48,306 nucleotides of DNA, from NCBI GenBank assembly GCA_964195995.1, contig CAXMQS010000048.1, positions 1-48,306 on the forward strand, in the 5' to 3' direction. This document shows, in pieces, positions 1 to 8,701 of this stretch. Each line of letters begins with the position of its first letter. The stretch's first letter is position 1. A model generated the notes under the pieces. The model did not search any database, was not told the origin of the DNA, and saw nothing but the letters and a program-made list of their open reading frames with translations. Position numbers and translations under genes: made by a program. The stretch is from CAXMQS01 sp964195995. GTDB lineage: Bacteria > Actinomycetota > Acidimicrobiia > Spongiisociales > JAOTWH01.

Positions 1-213
1 GTCGAGGTTCCGCTCCATCACCGTCGCTCCGATGGCGCCGCTGGGCCCGACTCCCCCGCCGAACATGTCGGACATCCCACCGCCGCGGCCGCTGTGAAGC
101 AGCACGAGAACGATGAGTAGGAGAGAAACGAGGCCGTGGACAACCGCAGCGATGGCAGTGAGCAGGGTTTTGCCCCTTCGTTGGTGACCGGTCCCGCAGA
201 CGACGCGGGCCAT
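1..213 (-). CDS. secG: SecG, Sec translocon subunit (partial, C-terminus beyond window)
   Basis: SecG is the small accessory subunit of the SecYEG protein-export channel in the cytoplasmic membrane. The 71 visible codons give a basic N-terminus, a hydrophobic helix at about residues 17-39 ending in VLVLLHSG, and then the family's glycine-rich stretch GRGGGMSDMFGGG and GATVMERNLD, which leads towards the second membrane helix. The gene runs off the left edge, so the second helix is not seen. The ATG at 213 is the only good upstream start, but its ribosome site is weak and the N-terminus is a little longer than usual. In actinomycetes secG normally follows tpiA. Here gpmA lies between them. Confidence 0.88.
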   Translation of the reverse strand, partial: MARVVCGTGHQRRGKTLLTAIAAVVHGLVSLLLIVLVLLHSGRGGGMSDMFGGGVGPSGAIGATVMERNLD

Positions 214-349
214 GTCGCAACTTTGTTAGATAGAGAACGATCCCGCCAACGACGCGGGAGTCAGCGGCAGTATGGGGTGATTACAGCCTCGGGTCAAGTC
301 AAGCCCTGCCAAGTTCTCCCAGGAGGCTCTGGTCTCGCTATACCCGCCC

Positions 350-1099
350 TCAGGTCTGTTTTCCCTGGTCGGCGACCGCCTGAGCGGCGGCGGCGGCCGC
401 ATCGGGGTCTCCCAGGTAGTACGAATCGGTCGGTTCCAGCTCGTCGTTCAGCTCGTAGACGAGCGGAATGCCTGTTGGGATGTTCAGGCCGGGAATGTCG
501 GCATCGGCGATCCCGTCTAGGTGCTTGACGAGGGCTCGCAGGCTGTTGCCGTGGGCGAATATGGCCACGCGCACCCCCTCTGCGACCTGGGGTGCGATGA
601 CCTCTTGCCAATAGGGGACCATGCGATCGACGACGTCGGCCAGGCACTCGGTCCCCGGGAGAAGGGAGGGGTCGACCGTGGCGTATCGGGCATCGTTGCC
701 AGGATGACGGGGGTCGTCTGGTGCCAGCTCCGGCGGGCGGGTGCTGTAGGAGCGGCGCCAGATGTGCACCTGCTCTTCGCCGTGCTCGGCCGCCGTCTCG
801 ACCTTGTTGAGACCCTGTAGCGCCCCGTAGTGCCGCTCGTTCAGATGCCAGTCCTTGATGACCGGGATCCAGCTGAGATCCATCTCGGCCAGGGTGATGT
901 CGAGCGTGTGGATGGCCCGCTTCTGCACAGAGGTGTAAGCCAAGTCGAAGGAGATCCCGGCCTCGGTGAGCATCCCGGCCGCCGCCACCGCCTCCTGTCG
1001 GCCCTGGTCGGTGAGGCCGACATCGGTCCAGCCGGTGAAGCGATTCTCCTGATTCCACGTCGACTGCCCGTGGCGTATGAGGACGAGCTTGTGGTTCAC
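350..1099 (-). CDS. gpmA: 2,3-bisphosphoglycerate-dependent phosphoglycerate mutase
   Basis: Interconverts 3- and 2-phosphoglycerate in glycolysis and gluconeogenesis in the cytoplasm. The 249-residue length is typical of the dPGM family. The phosphohistidine motif RHG is at residues 9-11 (His10), the catalytic acid is in NERHYGALQGLNK (Glu88), and the second active-site histidine is in FAHGNSLRAL (His183). The ATG overlaps the stop of tpiA by 4 bases, so the two are probably translationally coupled. It is the last glycolytic gene of the block before secG. That placement is unusual, since gpm normally sits elsewhere in actinomycete genomes. Confidence 0.96.
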   Translation of the reverse strand: MNHKLVLIRHGQSTWNQENRFTGWTDVGLTDQGRQEAVAAAGMLTEAGISFDLAYTSVQKRAIHTLDITLAEMDLSWIPVIKDWHLNERHYGALQGLNKVETAAEHGEEQVHIWRRSYSTRPPELAPDDPRHPGNDARYATVDPSLLPGTECLADVVDRMVPYWQEVIAPQVAEGVRVAIFAHGNSLRALVKHLDGIADADIPGLNIPTGIPLVYELNDELEPTDSYYLGDPDAAAAAAQAVADQGKQT

Positions 1100-1863
1100 A
1101 TCCAGTACCGGATGACGCTGGCGAAGGCATCTGGGTCCAGTGAGGCTCCCCCGACGAGCGCCCCGTCGATGTCTTCCTTCGCCATCAGTGCTGCGATGTT
1201 TCCGGCGTTCACGGAACCGCCGTAGATGATGCGCACGCTGGCACCGGCCCCTGGGTGCATCTCCTCGATCTGAGACCGGATGAATCCGACGCCGCTCACA
1301 GCCTCCTCGGGGCTAGCGGTCACGCCCGTACCGATAGCCCATATCGGCTCGTAGGCGACCACAAGACCCGAAACCTGCTCAGGGTTCAGGCCACGCAGTC
1401 CCGCCTTGAGCTGGGAGGTGATTCTGGCATCGGTCTCGCCTGCCTCTCGCTCTTCGAGAGTCTCTCCCATCGCCAAGATCGGTGTCATCTCGGCCGAGAG
1501 CACCGCCTTGACCTTGCGGCTGATCATGGCATCGTCTTCGGCGAACAGCTGACGCCTCTCCGAGTGACCGACCACAACGTAATTGACGCGGAGGCTGGCG
1601 AGCATGGGTGAGGAGATCTCTCCGGTGAAGGCTCCGCTCTCCTCGAAGTGGACGTTCTGCGCCCCGAGCTGGATCGGCAGATGATCGGCCTCGATCACCG
1701 TCTGTACTGATCGCAGCGAGGTAAACGGCGGGATGACGACCACATCGACTCTGTCGTAGTCGCTCAGCTCCAATCGATAGGACAGCTTCTGCACCATCTG
1801 GATCGCCTCCAGATGGGTCGCGTTCATCTTCCAGTTGCCGGCGATGAGGTTCTTACGCTCCAT
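1096..1863 (-). CDS. tpiA: Triosephosphate isomerase
   Basis: Interconverts dihydroxyacetone phosphate and glyceraldehyde 3-phosphate. This is a 255-residue TIM barrel with all catalytic landmarks: Asn10 and Lys12 in AGNWKMN, His100 in VVVGHSERR, Glu172 in AYEPIWAIGTG, and the phosphate-binding loop IIYGGSVNAGNI near the C-terminus. The start ATG has a strong GAGGAGGTGG ribosome site that lies inside the end of pgk, and the two reading frames overlap by 11 bases. Together with pgk, gap and gpmA it forms a lower-glycolysis operon. Confidence 0.97.
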   Translation of the reverse strand: MERKNLIAGNWKMNATHLEAIQMVQKLSYRLELSDYDRVDVVVIPPFTSLRSVQTVIEADHLPIQLGAQNVHFEESGAFTGEISSPMLASLRVNYVVVGHSERRQLFAEDDAMISRKVKAVLSAEMTPILAMGETLEEREAGETDARITSQLKAGLRGLNPEQVSGLVVAYEPIWAIGTGVTASPEEAVSGVGFIRSQIEEMHPGAGASVRIIYGGSVNAGNIAALMAKEDIDGALVGGASLDPDAFASVIRYWM

Positions 1864-3037
1864 CAGCCCACCTCCTCAGGGTGTCCAACGCGGGAAGCGA
1901 GCCCTGTTCCAACAACTCGAGGCCGGCACCTCCGCCTGTAGACAGATGACCGATCGAACCTTCGAGCCCAAGCTGGCGCACCGCGGCGATGCTGTCCCCG
2001 CCGCCGACGACCGTGAACCCGGGTGCTCCCGCCACCGCTTTGGCAACGGCCGTGGTGCCGGCCCGGAAAGCCTCCCACTCGAAGACGCCCATCGGCCCGT
2101 TCCAGAAGAGCTGCTCGGAGTTGGCAACGACGGCGGCGTATGTCTGCTGGGTGTCGGGTCCGATGTCCAATCCGTAGCCATCCTCGTTGATGTTGATAGT
2201 GGGCATCACCTCGTGGGAGGCGTCGGCATCGAAGCTGGTGGCGACCACTATGTCTGTTGGCAGCAGGATCTTGCTCCCACCGTCGGCGCCGAGTACCTCT
2301 CTCACGTCGTCCATCATCTCGGCATCGACCAGGGAGTTTCCAACCTCGTAGCCATCTGCCGCCAACAGCGTGAAGCACATGCCGCCGCCGACGAGCATGG
2401 CGTCGACCTTCGGCAGCAGGGCCTTAATGACGCCCAACTTGTCGCTCACCTTCGCCCCGCCCAAGACAACGACATAGGGACGGACCGTCGATTCGAGGAG
2501 TCGCTGCAATGCCTCCGTCTCCGCAACGACCAGAAGGCCGGCGGCGGACCGGAGACGCTCCGCTACTCCCGATGTTGAGGCATGAGCCCGATGGGCGCTT
2601 CCAAAGGCATCGAGGACAAACAGATCTGCCAGTTCGGCGAAGCCGTCGGCTAGAGCCGGATCGTTCGAGGTCTCGCCACTCTCGAAGCGGGTGTTCTCCA
2701 GAACGACGACGGCGTCCCCAGCACCGGCGATGGTCGACGCCACCTCGGCGCCAACCACGCCGTCGGCGAAGACGACGTCGAATCCTCCCAGCTCCCCGAG
2801 CCGTGCCGCGACCGGAGCCATCGAGAAGGCTGGGTCGTATCCCTTGGGCCGACCAAGGTGAGAGCAGACGACGACCGACGCTCCTCGATCGCGAAGGGCG
2901 TCAATGGTTGGCAATGAAGCGCCGATGCGGAAGTCGTCGACGACCTCTCCGTCTGCGAGAGGCACGTTGAGATCGGCGCGCACAAGCACCCGCTTGCCCG
3001 CGACCTCCAGGTCGTCTATCCCCAGGAGCTGAGTCAC
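1853..3037 (-). CDS. pgk: Phosphoglycerate kinase
   Basis: Transfers phosphate from 1,3-bisphosphoglycerate to ADP. I chose the GTG at 3037, giving 394 residues starting (M)TQLLGIDDLEVAGKRVLVR. It overlaps the gap stop as GTGA and matches the normal family N-terminus; the frame stays open further upstream, but only inside gap. Visible motifs are RVLVRADLNVP (substrate-binding Asp and Asn), SHLGRPKG at about 59-66, a central LGGAKVSDK segment, and the C-terminal nucleotide loop TVVGGGDSIAA followed by HLSTGGGAGLELLEQG. All are intact. It is translationally coupled to gap upstream and tpiA downstream. Confidence 0.97.
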   Translation of the reverse strand: MTQLLGIDDLEVAGKRVLVRADLNVPLADGEVVDDFRIGASLPTIDALRDRGASVVVCSHLGRPKGYDPAFSMAPVAARLGELGGFDVVFADGVVGAEVASTIAGAGDAVVVLENTRFESGETSNDPALADGFAELADLFVLDAFGSAHRAHASTSGVAERLRSAAGLLVVAETEALQRLLESTVRPYVVVLGGAKVSDKLGVIKALLPKVDAMLVGGGMCFTLLAADGYEVGNSLVDAEMMDDVREVLGADGGSKILLPTDIVVATSFDADASHEVMPTININEDGYGLDIGPDTQQTYAAVVANSEQLFWNGPMGVFEWEAFRAGTTAVAKAVAGAPGFTVVGGGDSIAAVRQLGLEGSIGHLSTGGGAGLELLEQGSLPALDTLRRWADGA

Positions 3038-4032
3038 GCCTGTGTTCTGAGTGCAACGTCGACGAGGCGATTGCTGTAGCCCCACTCGTTGTCGTACCAG
3101 CCGAACACCTTGACCATGGTCGGGCTGGCCGCCATCGTGAACTGGCCGTCGAGAATGCACGAGTGCGGATCGCCGACGATGTCGCTCGACACGATGGGAT
3201 CCTCGGTGTAGCGCAAGATGCCTGCCATCGGCCCAGCCGCAGCCTCCTTGAACGCTGAGTTCACAGCCTCTTCGCTCGCCTCATTCTCGAGGGAGACGAC
3301 GAGGTCTGTGATAGAGCCATCCGGAATCGGCACCCGCAGTGCCTTAGCAACGAGCTTGCCCTCCAGCTCAGGTATGACGATGCCAAGTGCTTTGGCGGCA
3401 CCGGTCGATGTCGGAACGATGTTGGCCGCCGCTCCCCTGCCGCGGCGCAGGTCTGAGTGCGGGAGGTCGAGCAGGTGCTGATCGTTCGTGTAGGCGTGGA
3501 TCGTTGTGAAGGCTCCCTCGCGGATTCCGAAACTGTCGTGCAACACCTTGGCCATCGGGCCGACACAGTTGGTTGTGCACGATGCGTTGGAGATGATCTT
3601 GTGCTTCGTCGGGTCGAAACCGGCATCGTTGACACCAAGCACCAGGTTGTAGTCAGGCGTGTCCTTCATTGGGGCAGACACGATGACCCACTCGGCTCCA
3701 GCCTCGCGGTGCTTGGAGGCGGTCTCCATCGTTCGGAACACGCCGGTGGATTCGATGACGACATCCACTCCCAGGTCGCCCCACGGCAGCGCTGCCGGAT
3801 CCCTCTCCGCGAAGATGTTGAAGCTGTCGCCGTCGACCGTGAGCTCCGACCCCTTCACATCGACAGTCCCGGGGAACCGACCGAGAACGGTGTCGTACCT
3901 CAGCAGGTAGGCAAGCGTCTCGGCGTCCGTTAGGTCGTTGACCCCGACTATGTCGACCTCGCCGCCGCGGGCGTGTACGGCACGGAAGAAGTTACGGCCG
4001 ATACGACCGAAGCCGTTGATGGCCACCTTCAT
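3034..4032 (-). CDS. gap: Glyceraldehyde-3-phosphate dehydrogenase, type I
   Basis: Oxidises glyceraldehyde 3-phosphate to 1,3-bisphosphoglycerate with NAD(P). The 332-residue protein has the Rossmann motif INGFGRIGR at the N-terminus, catalytic Cys152 in SNASCTTNC, the assisting His179 in TTIHAYTNDQ, and the C-terminal WYDNEWGYSNR signature. The Asn-Asp pair at about residues 32-33 favours NAD as cofactor (inference). A ribosome site AAAGGACG precedes the ATG. It is the first gene of the gap-pgk-tpiA-gpmA run and lies 52 bases downstream of yvcK. In most actinomycetes whiA occupies this position. Confidence 0.97.
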   Translation of the reverse strand: MKVAINGFGRIGRNFFRAVHARGGEVDIVGVNDLTDAETLAYLLRYDTVLGRFPGTVDVKGSELTVDGDSFNIFAERDPAALPWGDLGVDVVIESTGVFRTMETASKHREAGAEWVIVSAPMKDTPDYNLVLGVNDAGFDPTKHKIISNASCTTNCVGPMAKVLHDSFGIREGAFTTIHAYTNDQHLLDLPHSDLRRGRGAAANIVPTSTGAAKALGIVIPELEGKLVAKALRVPIPDGSITDLVVSLENEASEEAVNSAFKEAAAGPMAGILRYTEDPIVSSDIVGDPHSCILDGQFTMAASPTMVKVFGWYDNEWGYSNRLVDVALRTQA

Positions 4033-4084
4033 GATTGTCGTCCTTTCGACTCCAGCGGAGTCTGCGTCTTTGGTAGCGCGAAGT

Positions 4085-5062
4085 CTACGACGGAGCTATC
4101 CGGCCGAGGACGTCGCCGAGCCGGTTGGGGTGATGAAACGGCCAATCGCCAGAGCGATCGACGAGGTCCCCATAGACAACGTCAAGGCCGAGCTGTGCCG
4201 CCCAGACCTCGTCGATGCGGACCGGCTCGTGTGGTCTCTCGACGGCAATCGGAGAGTCGTTGGCCACGATGACATCGGGCCTGCGAAGTCTCCCGTGTGA
4301 GGACAGAGCCTCGATGTGGGCGGCTCCATCCATGCCGAGCGTCTCCCCGTCCTGAGTTATCAAGTTGCAGACGTATACCAGCTGTGCCTCGGAAGCATTG
4401 ATGGCCTCCGCCATGCCCGGCACGGCTACCGCGCCAAGCGTCGAGGTGAAGAGACTGCCCGGTCCGAGAACGATCTGACCCGCCCCCTTGATGGCTGCCA
4501 GCGCCCGCGGGTTGGCCGCGACGTCCGGCGGCTCCAGGGTCAGCTCGGTGATCTCGCCGGCAGTCTGAGCAATGTTGAGCTGGCCGTGCACGACCTTGCC
4601 GTCGATGACTGCTTTCATCGTCAAGGACTCGGTTGCAGCCGGCACGACGGACCCAATGGAACCGAGACAACGTTCTGCCTCCATCACACCCTCGTCAAAA
4701 CTGCCGGCCTCCGCCGCCATCGCTGCCAACATCAAGTTCCCGAGCGAGTGACCCGCGATGTCGCCGTCATCGAATCGGAACTCGAATAGATCCCGCCAGG
4801 TCGAATGAGTCGGCGTGAGCGCAACGAGCGCCCTCCGCAGGTCTCCCGGCGGGGGGATGCCGAGCGCCGGACTGAGCCGGCCCGAAGAACCTCCGTTGTC
4901 CGCCACGCCGACGATCGCGGTGATATTCGGAGTGACGAGTTGGATCGCTTGCAACGCTGTGGCCAGTCCGTGACCACCTCCCAGAGCGACCACCCCGACG
5001 CCCTCGAAGTCCGCTTCGAGTGCCTGCAGCAGCGGATCGGTCATTGTCCCGTAGTCGGTCAC
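4085..5062 (-). CDS. yvcK: YvcK/CofD-like gluconeogenesis factor
   Basis: Member of the YvcK family (CofD-like fold). In other bacteria it is needed for growth on gluconeogenic carbon and for proper cell-wall precursor supply, and it binds UDP-sugars. Motifs seen are the N-terminal VVALGGGHGLATAL glycine loop, VGVADNGGSSGRLS, PPPGDLRRALVAL, and the middle-domain GPGSLFTSTLGAV. The length of about 325 residues is normal. The GTG at 5062 overlaps the rapZ stop (GTGA). The ATG at 5044 (MTDPLLQ) is an alternative start, and neither has a strong ribosome site. The rapZ-yvcK pairing is conserved, but the usual third partner whiA is missing downstream. Confidence 0.93.
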   Translation of the reverse strand: MTDYGTMTDPLLQALEADFEGVGVVALGGGHGLATALQAIQLVTPNITAIVGVADNGGSSGRLSPALGIPPPGDLRRALVALTPTHSTWRDLFEFRFDDGDIAGHSLGNLMLAAMAAEAGSFDEGVMEAERCLGSIGSVVPAATESLTMKAVIDGKVVHGQLNIAQTAGEITELTLEPPDVAANPRALAAIKGAGQIVLGPGSLFTSTLGAVAVPGMAEAINASEAQLVYVCNLITQDGETLGMDGAAHIEALSSHGRLRRPDVIVANDSPIAVERPHEPVRIDEVWAAQLGLDVVYGDLVDRSGDWPFHHPNRLGDVLGRIAPS

Positions 5063-5928
5063 TTGTCGATATCCCTATGCCGAACGGCCACGTCAACCTC
5101 GGCCTTTCTCAAGCGCTTTCCGAGTTCGTCTGCGATGGCAACAGAACGGTGCCTGCCTCCGGTACAGCCGATTCCGATCGTGACGTAGGACTTCCCTTCC
5201 ACCTGGAAGCGGGGAATGAGGAAAGTGACAAGGTCGGTCACCTTCTCCAAGAAGCCGGCGGCATCCTCTGAGTCCAACACGTAGTCGCTGACGATGGGAT
5301 CGGTCCCGGTGAGCGGACGCAGCTCTGGGTCCCAGTGAGGATTCGGGAGGAAGCGAACATCGAGAAGCAGGTCGACCTCGCGGGGCGCCCCATACTTGAA
5401 GCCGAACGATCGCACCGAAACCCTCATCGGCTGCGCCGGCACTTCGGCGCTGAATGCCTCACGGATCAGCTCTCGTAGTTCGTGAACAGAACGGTCGGTC
5501 GTGTCTATGACTACATCGGCTCGCGCCCGCACATCCGCCAGCGCCTCACGCTCCTTGGCGATCGACTCTGGGATGCTGTCCGCCGCAACAGGATGGGGGC
5601 GCCGGTTCTCCGAGTAGCGATTGAGAAGGGCTTCGTTGCTGGCATCGAGGAAGAGCACCGACGTCTTGACCCCGCTGCCCGCAATGCGGGCAATCGCATG
5701 CTCGAGCTCATCGAACTCAAGGCCGCGTCTCGTGTCGACGATCACGGCGAGTCGAGCCGAAGGGCGATCCTCGAGGTCGACATGGTTGACGACATCCTTG
5801 ATCAGGGCCGGCGGAAGGTTGTCGACGACCTCAAAGCCGAGATCCTCGAGGTCGATGGCAGCACGGGACTTCCCCGCTCCGGACATGCCTGTGATCACGA
5901 TCAAATGTGGGGCGTTGGTCACCGACAA
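5059..5928 (-). CDS. rapZ: RapZ family RNase adapter / nucleotide-binding protein
   Basis: P-loop protein of the YvcJ/RapZ family. In E. coli it adapts small-RNA decay to glucosamine-6-phosphate levels; in Gram-positive bacteria its role is less clear. The Walker A motif GMSGAGKS is at residues 14-21, followed by DLEDLGFEVVDNLPP. The C-terminal domain carries the conserved IGCTGGRHRSVAIADEL. The 289-residue length is normal. It is encoded between uvrC and yvcK, as in most actinomycetes, and overlaps yvcK by 4 bases. ATG start; 70 bases separate it from uvrC. Confidence 0.95.
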   Translation of the reverse strand: MSVTNAPHLIVITGMSGAGKSRAAIDLEDLGFEVVDNLPPALIKDVVNHVDLEDRPSARLAVIVDTRRGLEFDELEHAIARIAGSGVKTSVLFLDASNEALLNRYSENRRPHPVAADSIPESIAKEREALADVRARADVVIDTTDRSVHELRELIREAFSAEVPAQPMRVSVRSFGFKYGAPREVDLLLDVRFLPNPHWDPELRPLTGTDPIVSDYVLDSEDAAGFLEKVTDLVTFLIPRFQVEGKSYVTIGIGCTGGRHRSVAIADELGKRLRKAEVDVAVRHRDIDK

Positions 5929-5998
5929 CCGTCCTCTGCGACTGGGACCAATCTACCTGGGGTCGGCGGATGTTGGCGGTCCCGAAGACCGGGTGGCT

Positions 5999-7843
5999 TC
6001 AAGGTTGGGATCGACCCGCATCGCCGTGCAGTACCCCATAAAGCTCCTCGGCGACACCACGCGGAACTACCTCGGCGAGTGCATCGACCTCGGCCTCGCG
6101 GATCTTCTTGAGTGAACCGAACCGGCCGATGAGTGCCTTCTTTCGCGTCGGCCCGATGCCGGCCACGTCGTCGAGTATCGAGTCAACCATGCGCTTGCCC
6201 CGCAGCTTGGCGTGGTACTGGTTGGCGAAGCGGTGAGCTTCATCCCTGATTCGCTGCAGCAGATACAGGGCGTCTTCTCCGCGCGGGATTCTGAGCGGGT
6301 CACTCCTTCCGGGCAGGTACACCTCTTCCATCCGTTTGGCCAGACCCGCGACGGCGATGTCGAGGTCGAGCTCGCTCAACACCATTACGGCGCGGCTGAC
6401 CTGCCCGGCACCGCCGTCCACGAGAACGAGCGACGGTGGATAGGCGAACCTGCCCCTTTCCTCCACGGGCTTCTCCAGCTCGGCCAGGTAGGCAGTGAAG
6501 CGACGTCGGATCACTTCCTCCATGGAGGCGAAGTCGTCCTGACCGGCGACGCTGCGGACCTTGAACCGTCGATACTGACCCCGCTTGGGGAGACCGTCCT
6601 CGAGCACCACCATCGACCCGACGGTGTCCGTCCCCTGAATGTTGGCGATGTCGTAGGCCTCGATCCGCAGGGGACTGTCCGGTAGCTCCAGGCTCTCCTG
6701 GAGGCTTCGCAGCGCCTTCGCCCTGGCATTGTGATCCGTGTTGCGCCGCAGCCGATGGCGTGCGAACTCCTCCCTGGCGTTGGTGTTGGCCGTCTCCAGG
6801 AGCCGCTTCTTGGCGCCTCGCTGCGGAACCCGCAGAGAGACTCTGCCATCACGGCGGTCCTCGAGCCAGCCACCCCAAGCCACAGCGTCGTCTGGCAGTA
6901 CTTCCACCAGGACCTCGGCGGGCGGTACCTCATCGCGATAGAGCTCGCCGAGCATCTTTCCGAACAACTCCCCCGTTGTAACGTCCTCGACCTTGTCGAT
7001 CACCGACGCCGACCGACCGACGACCCTCCCTTTGCGGACGTGCATAACGACGAGCGAGGCCTCGAGGTCGTCCTCGTCGAGAGCAAAGAGATCGAAGTCT
7101 TCGTTCCCCTCGGTCACGACCTCCTGGCGAGCCAGCGCCTTCTCTACGGACAGCAATTGGTCTCGCATGCGGGCGGCTCTCTCGTACTCGAGCGCATCTG
7201 AAGACAGCAGCATCTCTTTCTTCAACTGTTCGACGATGCCCCGGCTGTCGCCGTCGAGGAAAGCCGCCAGACCCCCGACGTGTTCCTGATACTCATCTGG
7301 TGTCACCTCTCCGACGCACGGCCCTGAGCAGCGCTCGATGTGGAACAGCAGGCAGGGGCGACCGCGCGCGGCGTGACGCTTGTACTTGCCATCGGTGCAG
7401 GTCCGCACCGGGAAGGTCCTCAGCAGCAGGTCGAGGGTCTGGCGGATGGCATAGGCGTGAGCGAACGGACCGAAGTACTCGGTGCCCTTGCGCTTGCGAC
7501 CCCGCATCACCGTTGCCCGAGGCCATTCGTCGGAGCGGGTGATGGCCAGGTAGGGAAAGCTCTTGTCGTCACGCAGCCGGATGTTGAACCGCGGCTGGTG
7601 CTGCTTAATGAGGGAGTTCTCAAGATGGAGGGCACCGACTTCGGAGTCGGTAACGATCCACTCGACGTCGTCGGCCGCCGCCACCATGGTTCGGGTGCGC
7701 GGCAGGACCCCGGTGCCGAAATAGTTGGAAACCCGCTTGCGGAGAGAAAGGGCCTTTCCGACGTAGAGCACCTGGCCATGTCGGTCTTTGAAGAGGTAAA
7801 CCCCCGGGGCGTCCGGGATCTCAGGGGGTTGGGGGCGCTTCAC
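5999..7843 (-). CDS. uvrC: UvrABC system protein C, excinuclease subunit
   Basis: Makes the dual incisions in nucleotide-excision repair after UvrA and UvrB recognise damage. The 614 residues show the N-terminal GIY-YIG nuclease (PGVYLFKDRHGQVLYVGKA, about 13-31), the central UVR helical hairpin that contacts UvrB (about 195-235, LEYERAARMRDQL), the RNase H-like nuclease domain (IEAYDIANIQGTD; LVDGGAGQVSRA) and C-terminal helix-hairpin-helix motifs (DDVAGIGPTRKKALI). ATG start. It is divergent from the plus-strand gene at 7892, and the 48-base interval must hold both promoters. Confidence 0.97.
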   Translation of the reverse strand: MKRPQPPEIPDAPGVYLFKDRHGQVLYVGKALSLRKRVSNYFGTGVLPRTRTMVAAADDVEWIVTDSEVGALHLENSLIKQHQPRFNIRLRDDKSFPYLAITRSDEWPRATVMRGRKRKGTEYFGPFAHAYAIRQTLDLLLRTFPVRTCTDGKYKRHAARGRPCLLFHIERCSGPCVGEVTPDEYQEHVGGLAAFLDGDSRGIVEQLKKEMLLSSDALEYERAARMRDQLLSVEKALARQEVVTEGNEDFDLFALDEDDLEASLVVMHVRKGRVVGRSASVIDKVEDVTTGELFGKMLGELYRDEVPPAEVLVEVLPDDAVAWGGWLEDRRDGRVSLRVPQRGAKKRLLETANTNAREEFARHRLRRNTDHNARAKALRSLQESLELPDSPLRIEAYDIANIQGTDTVGSMVVLEDGLPKRGQYRRFKVRSVAGQDDFASMEEVIRRRFTAYLAELEKPVEERGRFAYPPSLVLVDGGAGQVSRAVMVLSELDLDIAVAGLAKRMEEVYLPGRSDPLRIPRGEDALYLLQRIRDEAHRFANQYHAKLRGKRMVDSILDDVAGIGPTRKKALIGRFGSLKKIREAEVDALAEVVPRGVAEELYGVLHGDAGRSQP

Positions 7844-7891
7844 GGACGAAAGTGTACGGAGTAGGCCCAGGGCTGACCGTAGCCTCGACCC

Positions 7892-8584
7892 GTGCCCACC
7901 TCCTCTTACCGCGACCAGCTCACCGACTTCATCGCCGATCTGAAGGATCTCTTCGTCGGAGAGCGAACCCTCGGCGACGCTCTCCTGCCGCCGATCGTTT
8001 TCGTCGCGACGCAGCGCGGCCTTGGTGTCGGCTGGGCGGCGGTCCTGGCACTCGGCGTCGCCTCGCTGTTCATCCTCTGGCGCTGGAGGAAGCGGGGCTC
8101 GGTCACCTATGCGTTCGGCGGCGTCGCCACGGTCGCGCTCGCGGTGTTCTTCGCACTTCGCTCGGGACAGGCGGAGGACTTCTTCATTCCCGGCATCGTG
8201 TCTGCCTTCTTGTGGGCCGTGGTGGGCACGGGATCGATCATCGCCCGGCGGCCTTTCGTTGTCTTCGCCAGTGCCTTCTATCGCCGCTGGCCCGTCGAGT
8301 GGTATTGGCGGAACGACGTTCGACCCGCCTACACCATCGTTTCGTGGTGGTGGGTGGCCTACACCCTGCTGCGGGGCCTCGGACAGCTTTGGCTCTTCGC
8401 CGACGACCGAGTGGAGTTGTTACTGACCTTCAAGCTACTGACCAGCTTTCCGGTATCGGTGCCGCTTATGTTCGCCAGCTATGTGTATGGCAACCGCAAG
8501 CTGCACCAGCTTGGTGGACCGACGGTCGCCGAGCATATGTCTGGCGCAGAGGCACCATTCGCCGGTGGCCAGCACGGCTTCTGA
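7892..8584 (+). CDS. DUF3159 family membrane protein
   Basis: A 230-residue protein with several hydrophobic helices (about 28-65, 74-110 and 150-200). It resembles the actinobacterial DUF3159 family in its alternating hydrophobic segments, the DFFIPGIVSAF motif and the RRPFVVFASAFYRRWP stretch. The family has no established function. The chosen GTG start has no clear ribosome site, so translation may begin on a nearly leaderless transcript. It is divergent from uvrC and nothing in the neighbourhood assigns a role. Confidence 0.72.
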   Translation: MPTSSYRDQLTDFIADLKDLFVGERTLGDALLPPIVFVATQRGLGVGWAAVLALGVASLFILWRWRKRGSVTYAFGGVATVALAVFFALRSGQAEDFFIPGIVSAFLWAVVGTGSIIARRPFVVFASAFYRRWPVEWYWRNDVRPAYTIVSWWWVAYTLLRGLGQLWLFADDRVELLLTFKLLTSFPVSVPLMFASYVYGNRKLHQLGGPTVAEHMSGAEAPFAGGQHGF

Positions 8585-8701
8585 ATGCAGTCGTTCGCGC
8601 TTCGCCGGAACGATGACTGATCCTCTCGATACCGTGCACGTCACCAAGGAGAGCCGCTTCCATTGGCGGTCGACACGGAACCGCAAGGCTGAGTCACCGA
8701 G

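Noticed and set aside
294..1130. A 278-codon frame on the same strand as gpmA in another register
   Set aside because: Arg/Gly/Pro-rich translation typical of an out-of-frame reading of high-GC coding DNA; gpmA covers the region with intact motifs.
5482..6111. Plus-strand open frames opposite rapZ and the end of uvrC
   Set aside because: No motifs or ribosome site; rapZ and uvrC on the other strand are certain.
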